A program made the position numbers and the translations under genes. The notes under the pieces were generated by a model. The model searched no databases and had not been told where the DNA came from. It saw only the letters and a program-made list of their open reading frames with translations. 9,314 bases of DNA from Thermoplasmata archaeon (GTDB taxonomy: Archaea > Thermoplasmatota > E2 > DHVEG-1), in assembly GCA_003649715.1 (NCBI GenBank), contig QMSS01000051.1, positions 1-9,314 on the forward strand. Direction: 5' to 3'. Of the stretch, positions 1 to 5,944 are shown piece by piece (positions within the stretch are counted from its first letter, which is position 1; every line of letters starts with the position of its first letter).

Positions 1-120
1 AGAACTATGGTTACAAATTCAACCTATTTTTCATCTATTGAGGATATGCAAAAGAACATCGATCAATTCTTGGACAAACATCAATTCAACTTTAATGTGT
101 CCAATTATTTGTGTCCTTAA
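1..120 (+). CDS. IS630-like transposase, C-terminal fragment (cut by window edge)
   Basis: An open frame runs from the first base to TAA at 118-120 and gives 39 residues. It contains VTNSTYFSSIEDMQKNIDQF, which resembles the C-terminal tail of IS630/Tc1-type DDE transposases: a basic or VT-N start, an aromatic-SSIEE-like stretch, then an amphipathic helix ending near the stop. The catalytic DDE residues would lie upstream, outside the window, so I cannot tell whether the gene is intact. The right terminal inverted repeat and the TA target duplication expected for this family should lie shortly after 120, but I could not identify them without the other end. Family assignment is from recall of the tail pattern and is moderately sure. 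Confidence 0.55.
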   Translation, partial: RTMVTNSTYFSSIEDMQKNIDQFLDKHQFNFNVSNYLCP

Positions 121-322
121 CTACTTATATATTAAATATAAATATTAGTTGAAAAACTGTTATTTAATCTTTTCTAAAAATATTAAAATAGATGTTTTGC
201 CTGGTAGGCTATCTTTCCGATAGATTAAAATTAAGGTAATCAGTTTCATACAAAAAAGCAGAGGATGTTGTTTTTAGGGGATCTAACACCAATTGTCTAT
301 TTCATGGGTTGTGTAGGATAAA
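121..322 (+). promoter_or_regulatory. A+T-rich leader and probable promoter region of the mtrA-mtrH-metE operon
   Basis: No gene is seen here. A strong TATA-like run (TTATATATTAAATATAAATA, 125-144) would start a transcript near 160-175 and leave a leader of about 150 bases. A second TATA-like patch is AAATATTAAAATA at 178-190. Within the leader, GCCT-GGT-AGGC (199-209) and CTATC-TTTCC-GATAG (209-223) form two small adjoining hairpins that share base 209, in a locally G+C-richer island. I do not recognise a known riboswitch, and no cobalamin-box motif is visible. Part of this stretch may belong to the end of the upstream insertion sequence. An in-frame TAG at 314-316 fixes ATG 323 as the first possible start of the next gene. 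AGGAT (315-319) is a weak ribosome binding site. Confidence 0.35.
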
Positions 323-913
323 ATGGAAGACAATGACGATTACAATGGCTACTATCCATGGGATGGTGATTTCACTGTATGTTCACCAACAGGATGCATA
401 GCAGTAGTGTTGCTCCAGATAGACAACTATACTCCCCCAGATTGTGTTGCAATATATGGTCCTCTTCGAACAGAAAACATTGGTATAGAGAAAATAATCG
501 CCAATGTTATATCCAACCCACATATAAGATACCTGATTCTCTGCGGGGATGACATCAGAGGACACCGCTCAGGATCATCGCTTATAGCATTACATAAATA
601 TGGCATAGACAAACAGAATAAGATAGTCAATGCACCTGGGGCCATCCCATATATAGAAAACCTTGAATCTAAAGCCATAAAAAGATTCCAAAATCAGATT
701 AAAATCATCAACTTGATAGGAGTCAAAGATAAAAACACGATTGATGACGTAATCCAAAGATATTCAAAAAAACATCCACCATCATTTGGAAAACCCTACA
801 TCGCAATAAAAATCAAACCACAGACTAGTGTAGACATAGAAGACAAAAGAGCATTACATTCAAAAATTGTTGTGAACTACATGGGAAAAATCGAAAAAAG
901 AAGAGGAATGTAA
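323..913 (+). CDS. mtrA: MtrA-like corrinoid protein, soluble form lacking the membrane helix
   Basis: MtrA is the cobamide-carrying subunit of methyl-H4MPT:coenzyme M methyltransferase. The methyl group rides on its cobalt between the MtrH and MtrE half reactions. The 196 residues cover the whole soluble domain: WDGDFTV near residue 13, AIYGPLRTENIGIEKIIANVISNP (43-66), IRYLILCGDDIRGH (68-81), APGAIPYIENL in the middle, then a helix ending in a short basic tail. His81 in the GxxxxGH context matches the axial cobalt ligand (His84) of methanogen MtrA. Methanogen MtrA is about 240 residues with a C-terminal membrane anchor. Here the protein ends in KIEKRRGM with no hydrophobic helix, so it should be cytosolic. 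It is first in an operon, 5 bases before mtrH. With no mtrB-G genes beside it, a role as methyl donor to the methionine synthase two genes downstream is inferred. Family assignment is firm; the partner is not shown directly. Confidence 0.9.
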   Translation: MEDNDDYNGYYPWDGDFTVCSPTGCIAVVLLQIDNYTPPDCVAIYGPLRTENIGIEKIIANVISNPHIRYLILCGDDIRGHRSGSSLIALHKYGIDKQNKIVNAPGAIPYIENLESKAIKRFQNQIKIINLIGVKDKNTIDDVIQRYSKKHPPSFGKPYIAIKIKPQTSVDIEDKRALHSKIVVNYMGKIEKRRGM

Positions 914-918
914 AACCC

Positions 919-1821
919 ATGTTCTCATTTACCAGAAAACAAGAAATATTTGATGTCTCAGGAATAAAAATTGGTGGTCAACCAGGGGAGTATCCAACTG
1001 TTCTCATAGCGGGATTATTCTTCATAGTAGAACCCGATTTCAACAAAGCTAAAAAAAATCTCAAAACAATGTTCGATGTCAGCAAAAAAACTGGAAACCC
1101 AGCTATACCAGACTTCTTCATCAGAAAAGAAGAATACATCGACAGAATACTTGATTTCATCCAAAAAACATTACCAAAAAACCAGCCGTTCTCCATAGAC
1201 ATCATAGAACCGCAGATCAAAACAAAAATGCTTAAAAAACTTGATGAAAAAAAATTGCTGTCAAGAACCATATATAACTCAATACATATTGGAATAACCG
1301 ATGAGGAAAAAAAAGCACTAAAAAGATACACACCAGATACTGCAATCATTGTAGCCTTCAATCCTAAGGATGGATCGCCTGATGGAAAAATAGAGGTTCT
1401 TGAAAACGGAGCACACATGACAGATAAAGGGTTACTAGATATAGCCAAGGAGGTGGGGATCAAAAAAATATTGATAGACACTGCAGCATTAGCACCAGGT
1501 GAAAACAGCGGTGCAGCCATTGCAGCAATACCAGTAATAAAGGAGGAATATGGACTACCTGTGGGATGTGCAATCCACAATGTCGTAGAAAAATCAAAAT
1601 GGCTGAGCAAACACGGTATACAGGCAAAAAAAATAGTTGATATTGCATCAAACATAAACATACCACTATTTGGTGGAGACTATATCATATTTGGACCCAT
1701 AGAAAACACGGAATATGTTTTTCCAACAATAGCCTGGCAAGACATACTAATATCTGAATACACAGAAAACTACTTCGGAATAAAACCAATAAAAAATCAT
1801 CCACGGAGGAAACTAATCTAG
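919..1821 (+). CDS. mtrH: MtrH-like methyl-tetrahydromethanopterin:corrinoid methyltransferase
   Basis: MtrH is the peripheral TIM-barrel subunit that transfers the methyl group from methyl-H4MPT to the cob(I)amide of MtrA. The 300 residues start with the family signature MFSFTRKQEIFDVSGIKIGG followed by QPGEYPTVLI. They also hold RTIYNSIHIG (116-125), AIIVAFNPKDGSPDGKIEVL (142-161), IDTAALAPGENSGAAI (186-201), LPVGCAIHNV (213-222) and GGDYIIFGPIEN near 256. The near-usual length suggests an intact enzyme. Two segments differ from the methanogen sequences I recall: the IFYGGH-type loop after strand 1 reads LFFIVEPDF and is shortened, and the IDSTSGEAR-type motif reads IDIIEPQIK (93-101). This may mark a different pterin, or a partner other than the full Mtr complex. 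The gene lies 5 bases after mtrA and 1 base before the methionine synthase gene, which strongly suggests co-expression. Confidence 0.88.
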   Translation: MFSFTRKQEIFDVSGIKIGGQPGEYPTVLIAGLFFIVEPDFNKAKKNLKTMFDVSKKTGNPAIPDFFIRKEEYIDRILDFIQKTLPKNQPFSIDIIEPQIKTKMLKKLDEKKLLSRTIYNSIHIGITDEEKKALKRYTPDTAIIVAFNPKDGSPDGKIEVLENGAHMTDKGLLDIAKEVGIKKILIDTAALAPGENSGAAIAAIPVIKEEYGLPVGCAIHNVVEKSKWLSKHGIQAKKIVDIASNINIPLFGGDYIIFGPIENTEYVFPTIAWQDILISEYTENYFGIKPIKNHPRRKLI

Positions 1822-1822
1822 A

Positions 1823-2725
1823 ATGAAAAACATACAAACCACAGTCATCGGATCCTACCCAGTAACCATAGACACAATGGAATTCATCAAAACATATTTC
1901 CTCCAAAAAAAAACAGACCAGAAATGGAAACGATACATCAAAACAGCAGTCCAAAAAATGCTAGATGCAGGCATAGACATTATAACAGATGGACAAACAA
2001 GAGACCCGTTTATACAGCTCTTCGCACGAAAACTAAAAGGCTGTCGGATCAGGAACAGAGTAGAAATAATAGACAAGATAGAATACACAAAGCCAATAAC
2101 CATAGAAGACCAAAAATATGTCAAAACATTACTGCCAAAAAACAAAAAACTAAAAGGCGTCATAACAGGCCCCTACACACTAACCAGAGCAGCTACTGAT
2201 CTCCATTACATGGATGAAAAACAACTAGCCTTCGACTTTGCCTATGCATTAAAACAAGAAGCTGAAAATCTACAAAAACATGTCGACATAATAAGTATAG
2301 ATGAACCGTTTTTCTCCGAACAAGTACCTGAATACGGAAAAGAATTAATCAGCATAATAACCAAAAATCTCAGACGCCCTACAACACTACATGTATGCGG
2401 AGACATTCGAAAAAACATATCACAGATACTAGAGATGCCTGTTGACATACTATCCCATGAGTTCAAAGGCATTCCAGAATTACTCAATGAATTCAAACAG
2501 TACTCCTTCCAACAAAAAATATGCCTAGGATCCGTCCGATCAGACAACGTCACAGTCGAAAACGTAGAAGAAATCATATTACACATAAAAAAAGCAATAG
2601 ACATACTCGGCAACAAAATTATCCACATATCACCAGACTGCGGACAGAGATTTCTACCACCCCAAATCGCATATCAAAAACTAAAAAACCTTGTAGAAGC
2701 AGGAAGGATAATCAATGAAAGATAA
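1823..2725 (+). CDS. metE: Core methionine synthase (MetE C-terminal-domain type, MesA-like)
   Basis: It transfers a methyl group to homocysteine to make methionine, using zinc to activate the thiol. The 300 residues correspond only to the catalytic barrel of MetE and lack the N-terminal folate-binding half, as in the folate-independent core enzymes of archaea. Visible elements are VIGSYP (8-13), TDGQTRD (55-61), ISIDEPFF (157-164), and the zinc ligands His190 and Cys192 (LHVCGD), Glu213 (SHEF) and Cys273 (PDCGQR). Their spacing agrees with His641, Cys643, Glu665 and Cys726 of E. coli MetE. Characterised core enzymes use methylcobalamin in vitro and probably a corrinoid protein in the cell. 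TDGQ and the methanogen-like neighbours suggest the MesA family, but MesB or MesC is not excluded without a tree. GGAGG at 1805-1809 inside the end of mtrH is a good ribosome binding site, 13 bases before the ATG. Confidence 0.87.
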   Translation: MKNIQTTVIGSYPVTIDTMEFIKTYFLQKKTDQKWKRYIKTAVQKMLDAGIDIITDGQTRDPFIQLFARKLKGCRIRNRVEIIDKIEYTKPITIEDQKYVKTLLPKNKKLKGVITGPYTLTRAATDLHYMDEKQLAFDFAYALKQEAENLQKHVDIISIDEPFFSEQVPEYGKELISIITKNLRRPTTLHVCGDIRKNISQILEMPVDILSHEFKGIPELLNEFKQYSFQQKICLGSVRSDNVTVENVEEIILHIKKAIDILGNKIIHISPDCGQRFLPPQIAYQKLKNLVEAGRIINER

Positions 2726-3044
2726 AAAAATAATACCACTCATCAGAGCAAAAAAAACATCACAAAAAGATGTAATACTAGACCCAAATGGTTTCTTTGT
2801 CATACATCTACATAAAAAACAGATACGAGTAGAGTATTATTCAAATATCTACAAAAATCATAGGATCATCTCAGGAAAACTAGAAAAGGTTTTCATAGGA
2901 ACAAAAGCAGATGCATTATGCGACACCATTGTAAAACATGTACCGGATCTTAGACCAGAACACTACGCATATCTGGGTAGAGAACTGCAGAGAGCACAAT
3001 ATGCTATAGAAAACAACAAAAAATATGTTCAAAATGGATGCTAA
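2715..3044 (+). CDS. Stand-alone DUF4346 protein
   Basis: This 109-residue protein carries ILDPNGFFVIHL (21-32), a short beta region with VEYY, a GxKADALCDTIV helix (62-73), and the closing signature HYAYLGRELQRAQYAIENNK followed by KYVQ (83-106). I recognise this pattern as DUF4346, a domain of unknown function. As I recall, it occurs as a C-terminal domain on archaeal pterin-enzyme-like proteins and in association with MtrA-type domains. No catalytic motif, membrane segment or metal site is evident. The start overlaps the end of the methionine synthase gene by 11 bases, so the two are almost certainly translated from one message. The context suggests an accessory or docking role in corrinoid- or pterin-linked methyl transfer to homocysteine, which is inference. 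Its stop shares bases with the stop of the convergent RPA-like gene. Confidence 0.75.
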   Translation: MKDKKIIPLIRAKKTSQKDVILDPNGFFVIHLHKKQIRVEYYSNIYKNHRIISGKLEKVFIGTKADALCDTIVKHVPDLRPEHYAYLGRELQRAQYAIENNKKYVQNGC

Positions 3045-3823
3045 CCTCTTTGAATAATGCTATCCTCGTTAACATGAACCTCAGCTTCACCGCCATTCCA
3101 CCGGATATCAACATTTTTTATCCTTATCATATCTCCTATTTTAAAACTCTGTATCTCTCTAACCCTCTCCCCCCATAGAACAAGTTTTTTCTCCTTTCCA
3201 TCAGCAGTTTTAACACCTATATTTGTGACAAAACCAAAACTTCCATCATCTCTAAAAAAAGCATGTGTCGGCTCTACATATGTCAGGAAACCAATGATTT
3301 CACTGCTCAAAGAATCAGCTACTTTTGATGATGTACTAAAACCTGATGCACCCTTCGGGTTTACCTCCAGCAAACTCCACTTTCCGAGATGTATTTCTAT
3401 CCCCGAAAAACCCTTTTTAGTATATCCATTAACTATCTTAACAACACTTCCAATCTTTATATTCTTATCCTTTATCTGTTCAACATCTTTATTCCATAAC
3501 ACCAATCTGCATGATCCTGTGTCATCACATATCTCTAGATTTATCACCCTGCCTTGAGAACCATTTTTCCTTCTAAACACTCTAGATTCAGACACACTAA
3601 CTACTCTGCCAAATAACGTACAATTCATATCAGGCTTAAGATCACAGATTCTACATATCGCCTGCTTATTTCTACCAAGCTCATCCACAATAAACAATGC
3701 AATTATGTCCTCATCTAACAGCTTCTCATATTCTAAAAAACGTTTTTTTATCTCCTCCTCAAATTCCTCCCTTGTTTTTAGATCCTCAATCAGCTCATAA
3801 AGCTGCTCTTTAGTTTTCCGCAT
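3041..3823 (-). CDS. RPA-like single-stranded DNA-binding protein with two OB folds
   Basis: Archaeal replication protein A homologues coat single-stranded DNA in replication, repair and recombination. The 260-residue protein begins with a charged helical region (about 1-50, rich in E, K and L). It is followed by an OB fold at about 62-155 (CTLFGRVVSVSESRVF, then GRVINLEICDDTGSCRLVLW, then GSVVKIVNGYTKKGFSGIEI). A second OB fold lies at about 172-258 (SSEIIGFLTYVEPTHAFF, KKLVLWGERV, IGDMIRIKNVDIRW). The paired LVLW strands are typical of RPA OB folds. I see no C-terminal zinc finger such as the larger euryarchaeal RPA41-type proteins carry. Cys57 and Cys60 in CRIC lack an obvious second pair. 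It could be a short RPA subunit or a paralogue. A clear TATA-like sequence lies only about 6-17 bases upstream of the ATG, too close to drive it, so the promoter is unresolved. Confidence 0.8.
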   Translation of the reverse strand: MRKTKEQLYELIEDLKTREEFEEEIKKRFLEYEKLLDEDIIALFIVDELGRNKQAICRICDLKPDMNCTLFGRVVSVSESRVFRRKNGSQGRVINLEICDDTGSCRLVLWNKDVEQIKDKNIKIGSVVKIVNGYTKKGFSGIEIHLGKWSLLEVNPKGASGFSTSSKVADSLSSEIIGFLTYVEPTHAFFRDDGSFGFVTNIGVKTADGKEKKLVLWGERVREIQSFKIGDMIRIKNVDIRWNGGEAEVHVNEDSIIQRG

Positions 3824-4140
3824 CCATCTTTTATAAATATAGATCCTATTACTTTAAGCCTACTATTCTTATCACTCAGAAAAACAGTTTTTCTGGTAGA
3901 AACTTGACAGATCATGGATTATAAGATATTTTACTCTTGTAAGATTATTACTACATTCAAAATATATAACTTCTCTGAAAAAATTGGATTTTGATAGTAG
4001 ATTTTTTGTATAATTTATAGCTTCCTTTTTTTCTCAATGGAACCAAAGCAAAAAGAAGGATATGTTTATGGAGAAACGCTGGTTTTTGGCAAAAATATGG
4101 TTTATTGATAAATTAGGGTTATAGGAAAAAGTTTTGATAT
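3824..4140. other. Intergenic gap with no convincing gene
   Basis: These 317 bases separate two minus-strand genes. I see no tRNA-like fold and no frame with protein-like composition beyond a 23-codon open frame on the plus strand at 4037-4108, which resembles nothing I know. The gap holds a perfect 9-base-arm palindrome at 3877-3895, a TATA-like sequence next to the RPA-like gene (3831-3840 on the plus strand), and a five-T run on the minus strand at 4126-4130 that could end DUF1015 transcription. The first two could be regulatory for the RPA-like gene. Nothing here is proven. Confidence 0.4.
3877..3895. repeat. Perfect palindrome CAGAAAAAC-A-GTTTTTCTG
   Basis: Nine-base arms match exactly around a single central A at 3886. 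A one-base centre makes it a poor RNA hairpin but a plausible two-fold symmetric binding site for a dimeric regulator. It lies 54-72 bases upstream of the RPA-like start codon, within reach of that gene's promoter. In A+T-rich DNA some chance palindromes are expected, so support is weak. Confidence 0.3.
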
Positions 4141-5448
4141 TTATCCCATTTTGTATATCACAAGACCTGATAGCATTTTTGGTAGGAAATATGTTGATTT
4201 CTGAGGCATATGCTCTCCAGCTTCTGCCACTGCTTTTAGCTCCTCTATTTTTGTTGGATTCATTAAAAAGGAGAGGGTGTACTCCTTTTTATCTACCAGT
4301 TTTATCGCTTCGTCTTCGTCTCTTGTGTATTTTACATGTTTTTCTATGTTACTCTCGTTTATGCCCATTATACGCTCAAGGATGATTTTATGCAGAATTG
4401 ATACATCGAGTGTTCTCCATGTTTCAGAATGTTCTTCAGCAAACTGGTTCATGATGTTTTCATCTTTTAGGGTTAGAATGTAATATTTGTTTTTGCAGTA
4501 CATGGCAAATCTATGCTCTGCTTCTGTTGATATTTCCTCTCTGATTTTTTTTCCAAGCGAGTCGATGTTTTTGTTCTGCTGATAAATTCTTTTTTCTTCT
4601 ACAGTGAAGTATTTTTTGATGTCTTCTACTATTTTGCTTATTTTGATGGAGGACATTTTTATCAATCGGTGTGTTGGCAATATGGATAATCCTTTATCAA
4701 ACATGTTTACTAGTACAGCCATCCGGTAGTTGAATGGTGCATTTTCGTCATAATTTTTTGTTTCTTTTTTCTTCTCATTTGCGAAGTCTATAGCTGTTTG
4801 GTATCTGTGATGTCCATCTGCGATGAACAATGTTTTGTCTTTGAATTCATTTACTATGGAGGATATGGTTTTTTTGTCTTCTATTTTCCAGAGTTTGTGT
4901 GTGAAGCCGTCATATCCTTTTACAGTTATGAGTGGTTGGTCGATTTGATCATCTATTTTTTTTCTTATGGTGTCTTTTTTGTCTATGTAGAGTAGTTCAA
5001 TGGGTTCGAGGTTTGCATTGCATGCTTTCATTAGGTTTAGCCGATCTTCTTTGGGTTTTGATAGGGTTTTTTCATGAGCCTTTACATGTCTGTATTCCGG
5101 ATCGAGTTTGAGTATGGCGAAAAACCCGTTCATAACTTTTTTTTCATTTTTTGTTGAATATTCTATTTTGTATGGGTATATTGCCTCTGATTTTGTTTTT
5201 ATCAGTATGCCTTCTTTTTGCCATGTTTCGAATAGTTTTTTTGCTCTTGTATATCTATTGTTTTGTTTTGTGTCATTTGGAAATTGTTTTCCTAGTATCA
5301 GTCTTACAAAGTTGTTGGGGTGTTTGTTGTAGAGTTCTGTTTGCATCTTAGATGATATTATGTCATATGGTGGGGACATGACTTTGCTTAATTCGTCTAT
5401 TTTCTCTCTGTTGTAGATGATTCCTCTGAATGGAGCGATTTCGACCAT
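4141..5448 (-). CDS. DUF1015 family protein, function unknown
   Basis: The start MVEIAPFRGIIYN (1-13) and SPPYDIIS (25-32) are the typical N-terminus of DUF1015 proteins and fix the ATG at 5448. Other family landmarks are NNFVRLILGK (45-54), YRHVKAHEKT (119-128), TLFIADGHHRYQTAIDF (206-222) and ILPTHRLI (256-263). At 435 residues the length is normal and no membrane segment or signal peptide is seen. The family is widespread in bacteria and archaea and I know of no firm biochemical role. The strongly conserved DGHHR motif looks like an active or binding site. It recalls the G-x-x-R signature of the ParB/sulfiredoxin superfamily, to which the free-serine kinases SerK and SbnI belong, but that link is my inference. 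GGGGGA about 13 bases before the start may serve as a ribosome binding site. The neighbours do not reveal a pathway. Confidence 0.85.
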   Translation of the reverse strand: MVEIAPFRGIIYNREKIDELSKVMSPPYDIISSKMQTELYNKHPNNFVRLILGKQFPNDTKQNNRYTRAKKLFETWQKEGILIKTKSEAIYPYKIEYSTKNEKKVMNGFFAILKLDPEYRHVKAHEKTLSKPKEDRLNLMKACNANLEPIELLYIDKKDTIRKKIDDQIDQPLITVKGYDGFTHKLWKIEDKKTISSIVNEFKDKTLFIADGHHRYQTAIDFANEKKKETKNYDENAPFNYRMAVLVNMFDKGLSILPTHRLIKMSSIKISKIVEDIKKYFTVEEKRIYQQNKNIDSLGKKIREEISTEAEHRFAMYCKNKYYILTLKDENIMNQFAEEHSETWRTLDVSILHKIILERIMGINESNIEKHVKYTRDEDEAIKLVDKKEYTLSFLMNPTKIEELKAVAEAGEHMPQKSTYFLPKMLSGLVIYKMG

Positions 5449-5673
5449 GTTTTTTATTATTCCCCCTTTTGTTTTTTATTCATCTTAGCAGTATCTTGTA
5501 TGATATGGGGGGTGATATTTGATACATGTTTATTAAAGATGTTGTTTTTTGTGTAAACTTAGTATATATGTATTGGGGGGTTGTGGATGGTGAAGTGATT
5601 GATGAAGAAAAAATTTTTTTGTAGAGAGAATGGGTGTGTTTCTGATGTATATTGACTGTTTTTATTTTAATTT

Positions 5674-5687
5674 AAAAAATATTTTTT
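5674..5687 (-). terminator. Possible T-run terminator after the zinc-ribbon gene
   Basis: The sequence AAAAAATATTTTTT is a perfect palindrome and gives a run of six T on the minus strand, starting about eight bases after the stop codon of the small zinc-ribbon gene. Archaeal RNA polymerase commonly stops at such T runs without a G+C-rich stem. The region is very A+T-rich, so chance is possible. Confidence 0.3.
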
Positions 5688-5800
5688 TATGGTTTTGTGT
5701 TATGTTTTTCTCTACATATTGGGCATATACCACTTTTCGCGCTCCAGTAATCTCTTCCTCCTATGCTGAATCTTCTCCTACATTTTTCGCAGATCATCAT
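5687..5800 (-). CDS. Small zinc-ribbon protein of 37 residues
   Basis: On the minus strand an ATG-ATG start at 5800/5797 opens a frame that ends at TAA (5689-5687). The product begins MMICEKCRRRFSIGG, continues RDYWSAKSGICPICRE, and ends KHNTKP. Cys4-x2-Cys7 and Cys26-x2-Cys29 are two knuckles 18 residues apart, the layout of a complete Cys4 zinc ribbon. The frame uses ordinary codons and is visibly richer in G and C than the flanking non-coding DNA, which supports a real gene. Archaeal genomes carry many such mini zinc proteins that bind nucleic acid or partner proteins; no specific function can be assigned. It is expressed divergently from pus10 and shares the 144-base spacer 5801-5944 with it. 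A longer frame on the opposite strand across this place is hydrophobic, low-complexity and best explained as its shadow. Confidence 0.65.
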   Translation of the reverse strand: MMICEKCRRRFSIGGRDYWSAKSGICPICREKHNTKP

Positions 5801-5820
5801 AATATTATTAATTATCCTAT

Positions 5821-5832
5821 TATATATATTTT
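5821..5832 (-). promoter_or_regulatory. TATA-like box for the small zinc-ribbon gene
   Basis: Read on the minus strand this is AAAATATATATA, lying 21-32 bases before the ATG at 5800. That distance fits a leaderless or nearly leaderless archaeal transcript. The base composition of the whole spacer lowers the value of the match. Confidence 0.3.
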
Positions 5833-5902
5833 ATTATATGATATTTGTTTTTTTGTTTACCATATACTCCAAAAACCATTTGTTTTTTAGATTATAAGCA
5901 AT

Positions 5903-5913
5903 GTTTAAAATAT
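5903..5913 (+). promoter_or_regulatory. TATA box of the pus10-L21e-rpo4-DUF655 operon
   Basis: GTTTAAAATAT closely matches the archaeal TATA consensus (TTTAWATA). With the usual distance of about 25 bases, transcription would begin around 5932-5938, giving a leader of only 7-13 bases before ATG 5945. AGAAG (5940-5944) touches the ATG and is too close to be a good ribosome binding site, so near-leaderless translation is likely. Confidence 0.45.
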
Positions 5914-5944
5914 CCACCTTAGTATCCATTATCTAGACGAGAAG

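Noticed and set aside
978..1661. A 227-codon minus-strand frame across mtrH
   Set aside because: It is the antisense shadow of a clearly recognised gene; its product is a hydrophobic, serine-rich chain without family features.
3829..3840. TATA-like sequence next to the RPA-like start codon (minus strand)
   Set aside because: It lies only about 6-17 bases before the ATG, too close for an archaeal TATA box serving that start, and the N-terminal helix of the protein looks genuine, so a later start is unlikely.
4037..4108. A 23-codon frame starting MEPKQKEGYVYGE in the gap 3824-4140
   Set aside because: Too short, no ribosome binding site (a T7 run precedes it) and no recognisable motif.
5526..5624. 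A 32-codon plus-strand frame preceded by GGGGGGTGAT at a good distance
   Set aside because: The Shine-Dalgarno match is attractive, but the product resembles nothing I know, codon composition is T-rich like the surrounding spacer, and no promoter is evident.
5581..5650. TGATGA and CTGA words suggesting a C/D-box guide RNA
   Set aside because: The full C, D', C', D order with about 12-base guides is absent; single boxes are expected by chance.
5630..5890. An 86-codon plus-strand frame in the pus10 upstream region
   Set aside because: Its product is a low-complexity F, Y and I-rich chain with no family resemblance, no ribosome binding site, and it overlaps the better-supported minus-strand zinc-ribbon gene.
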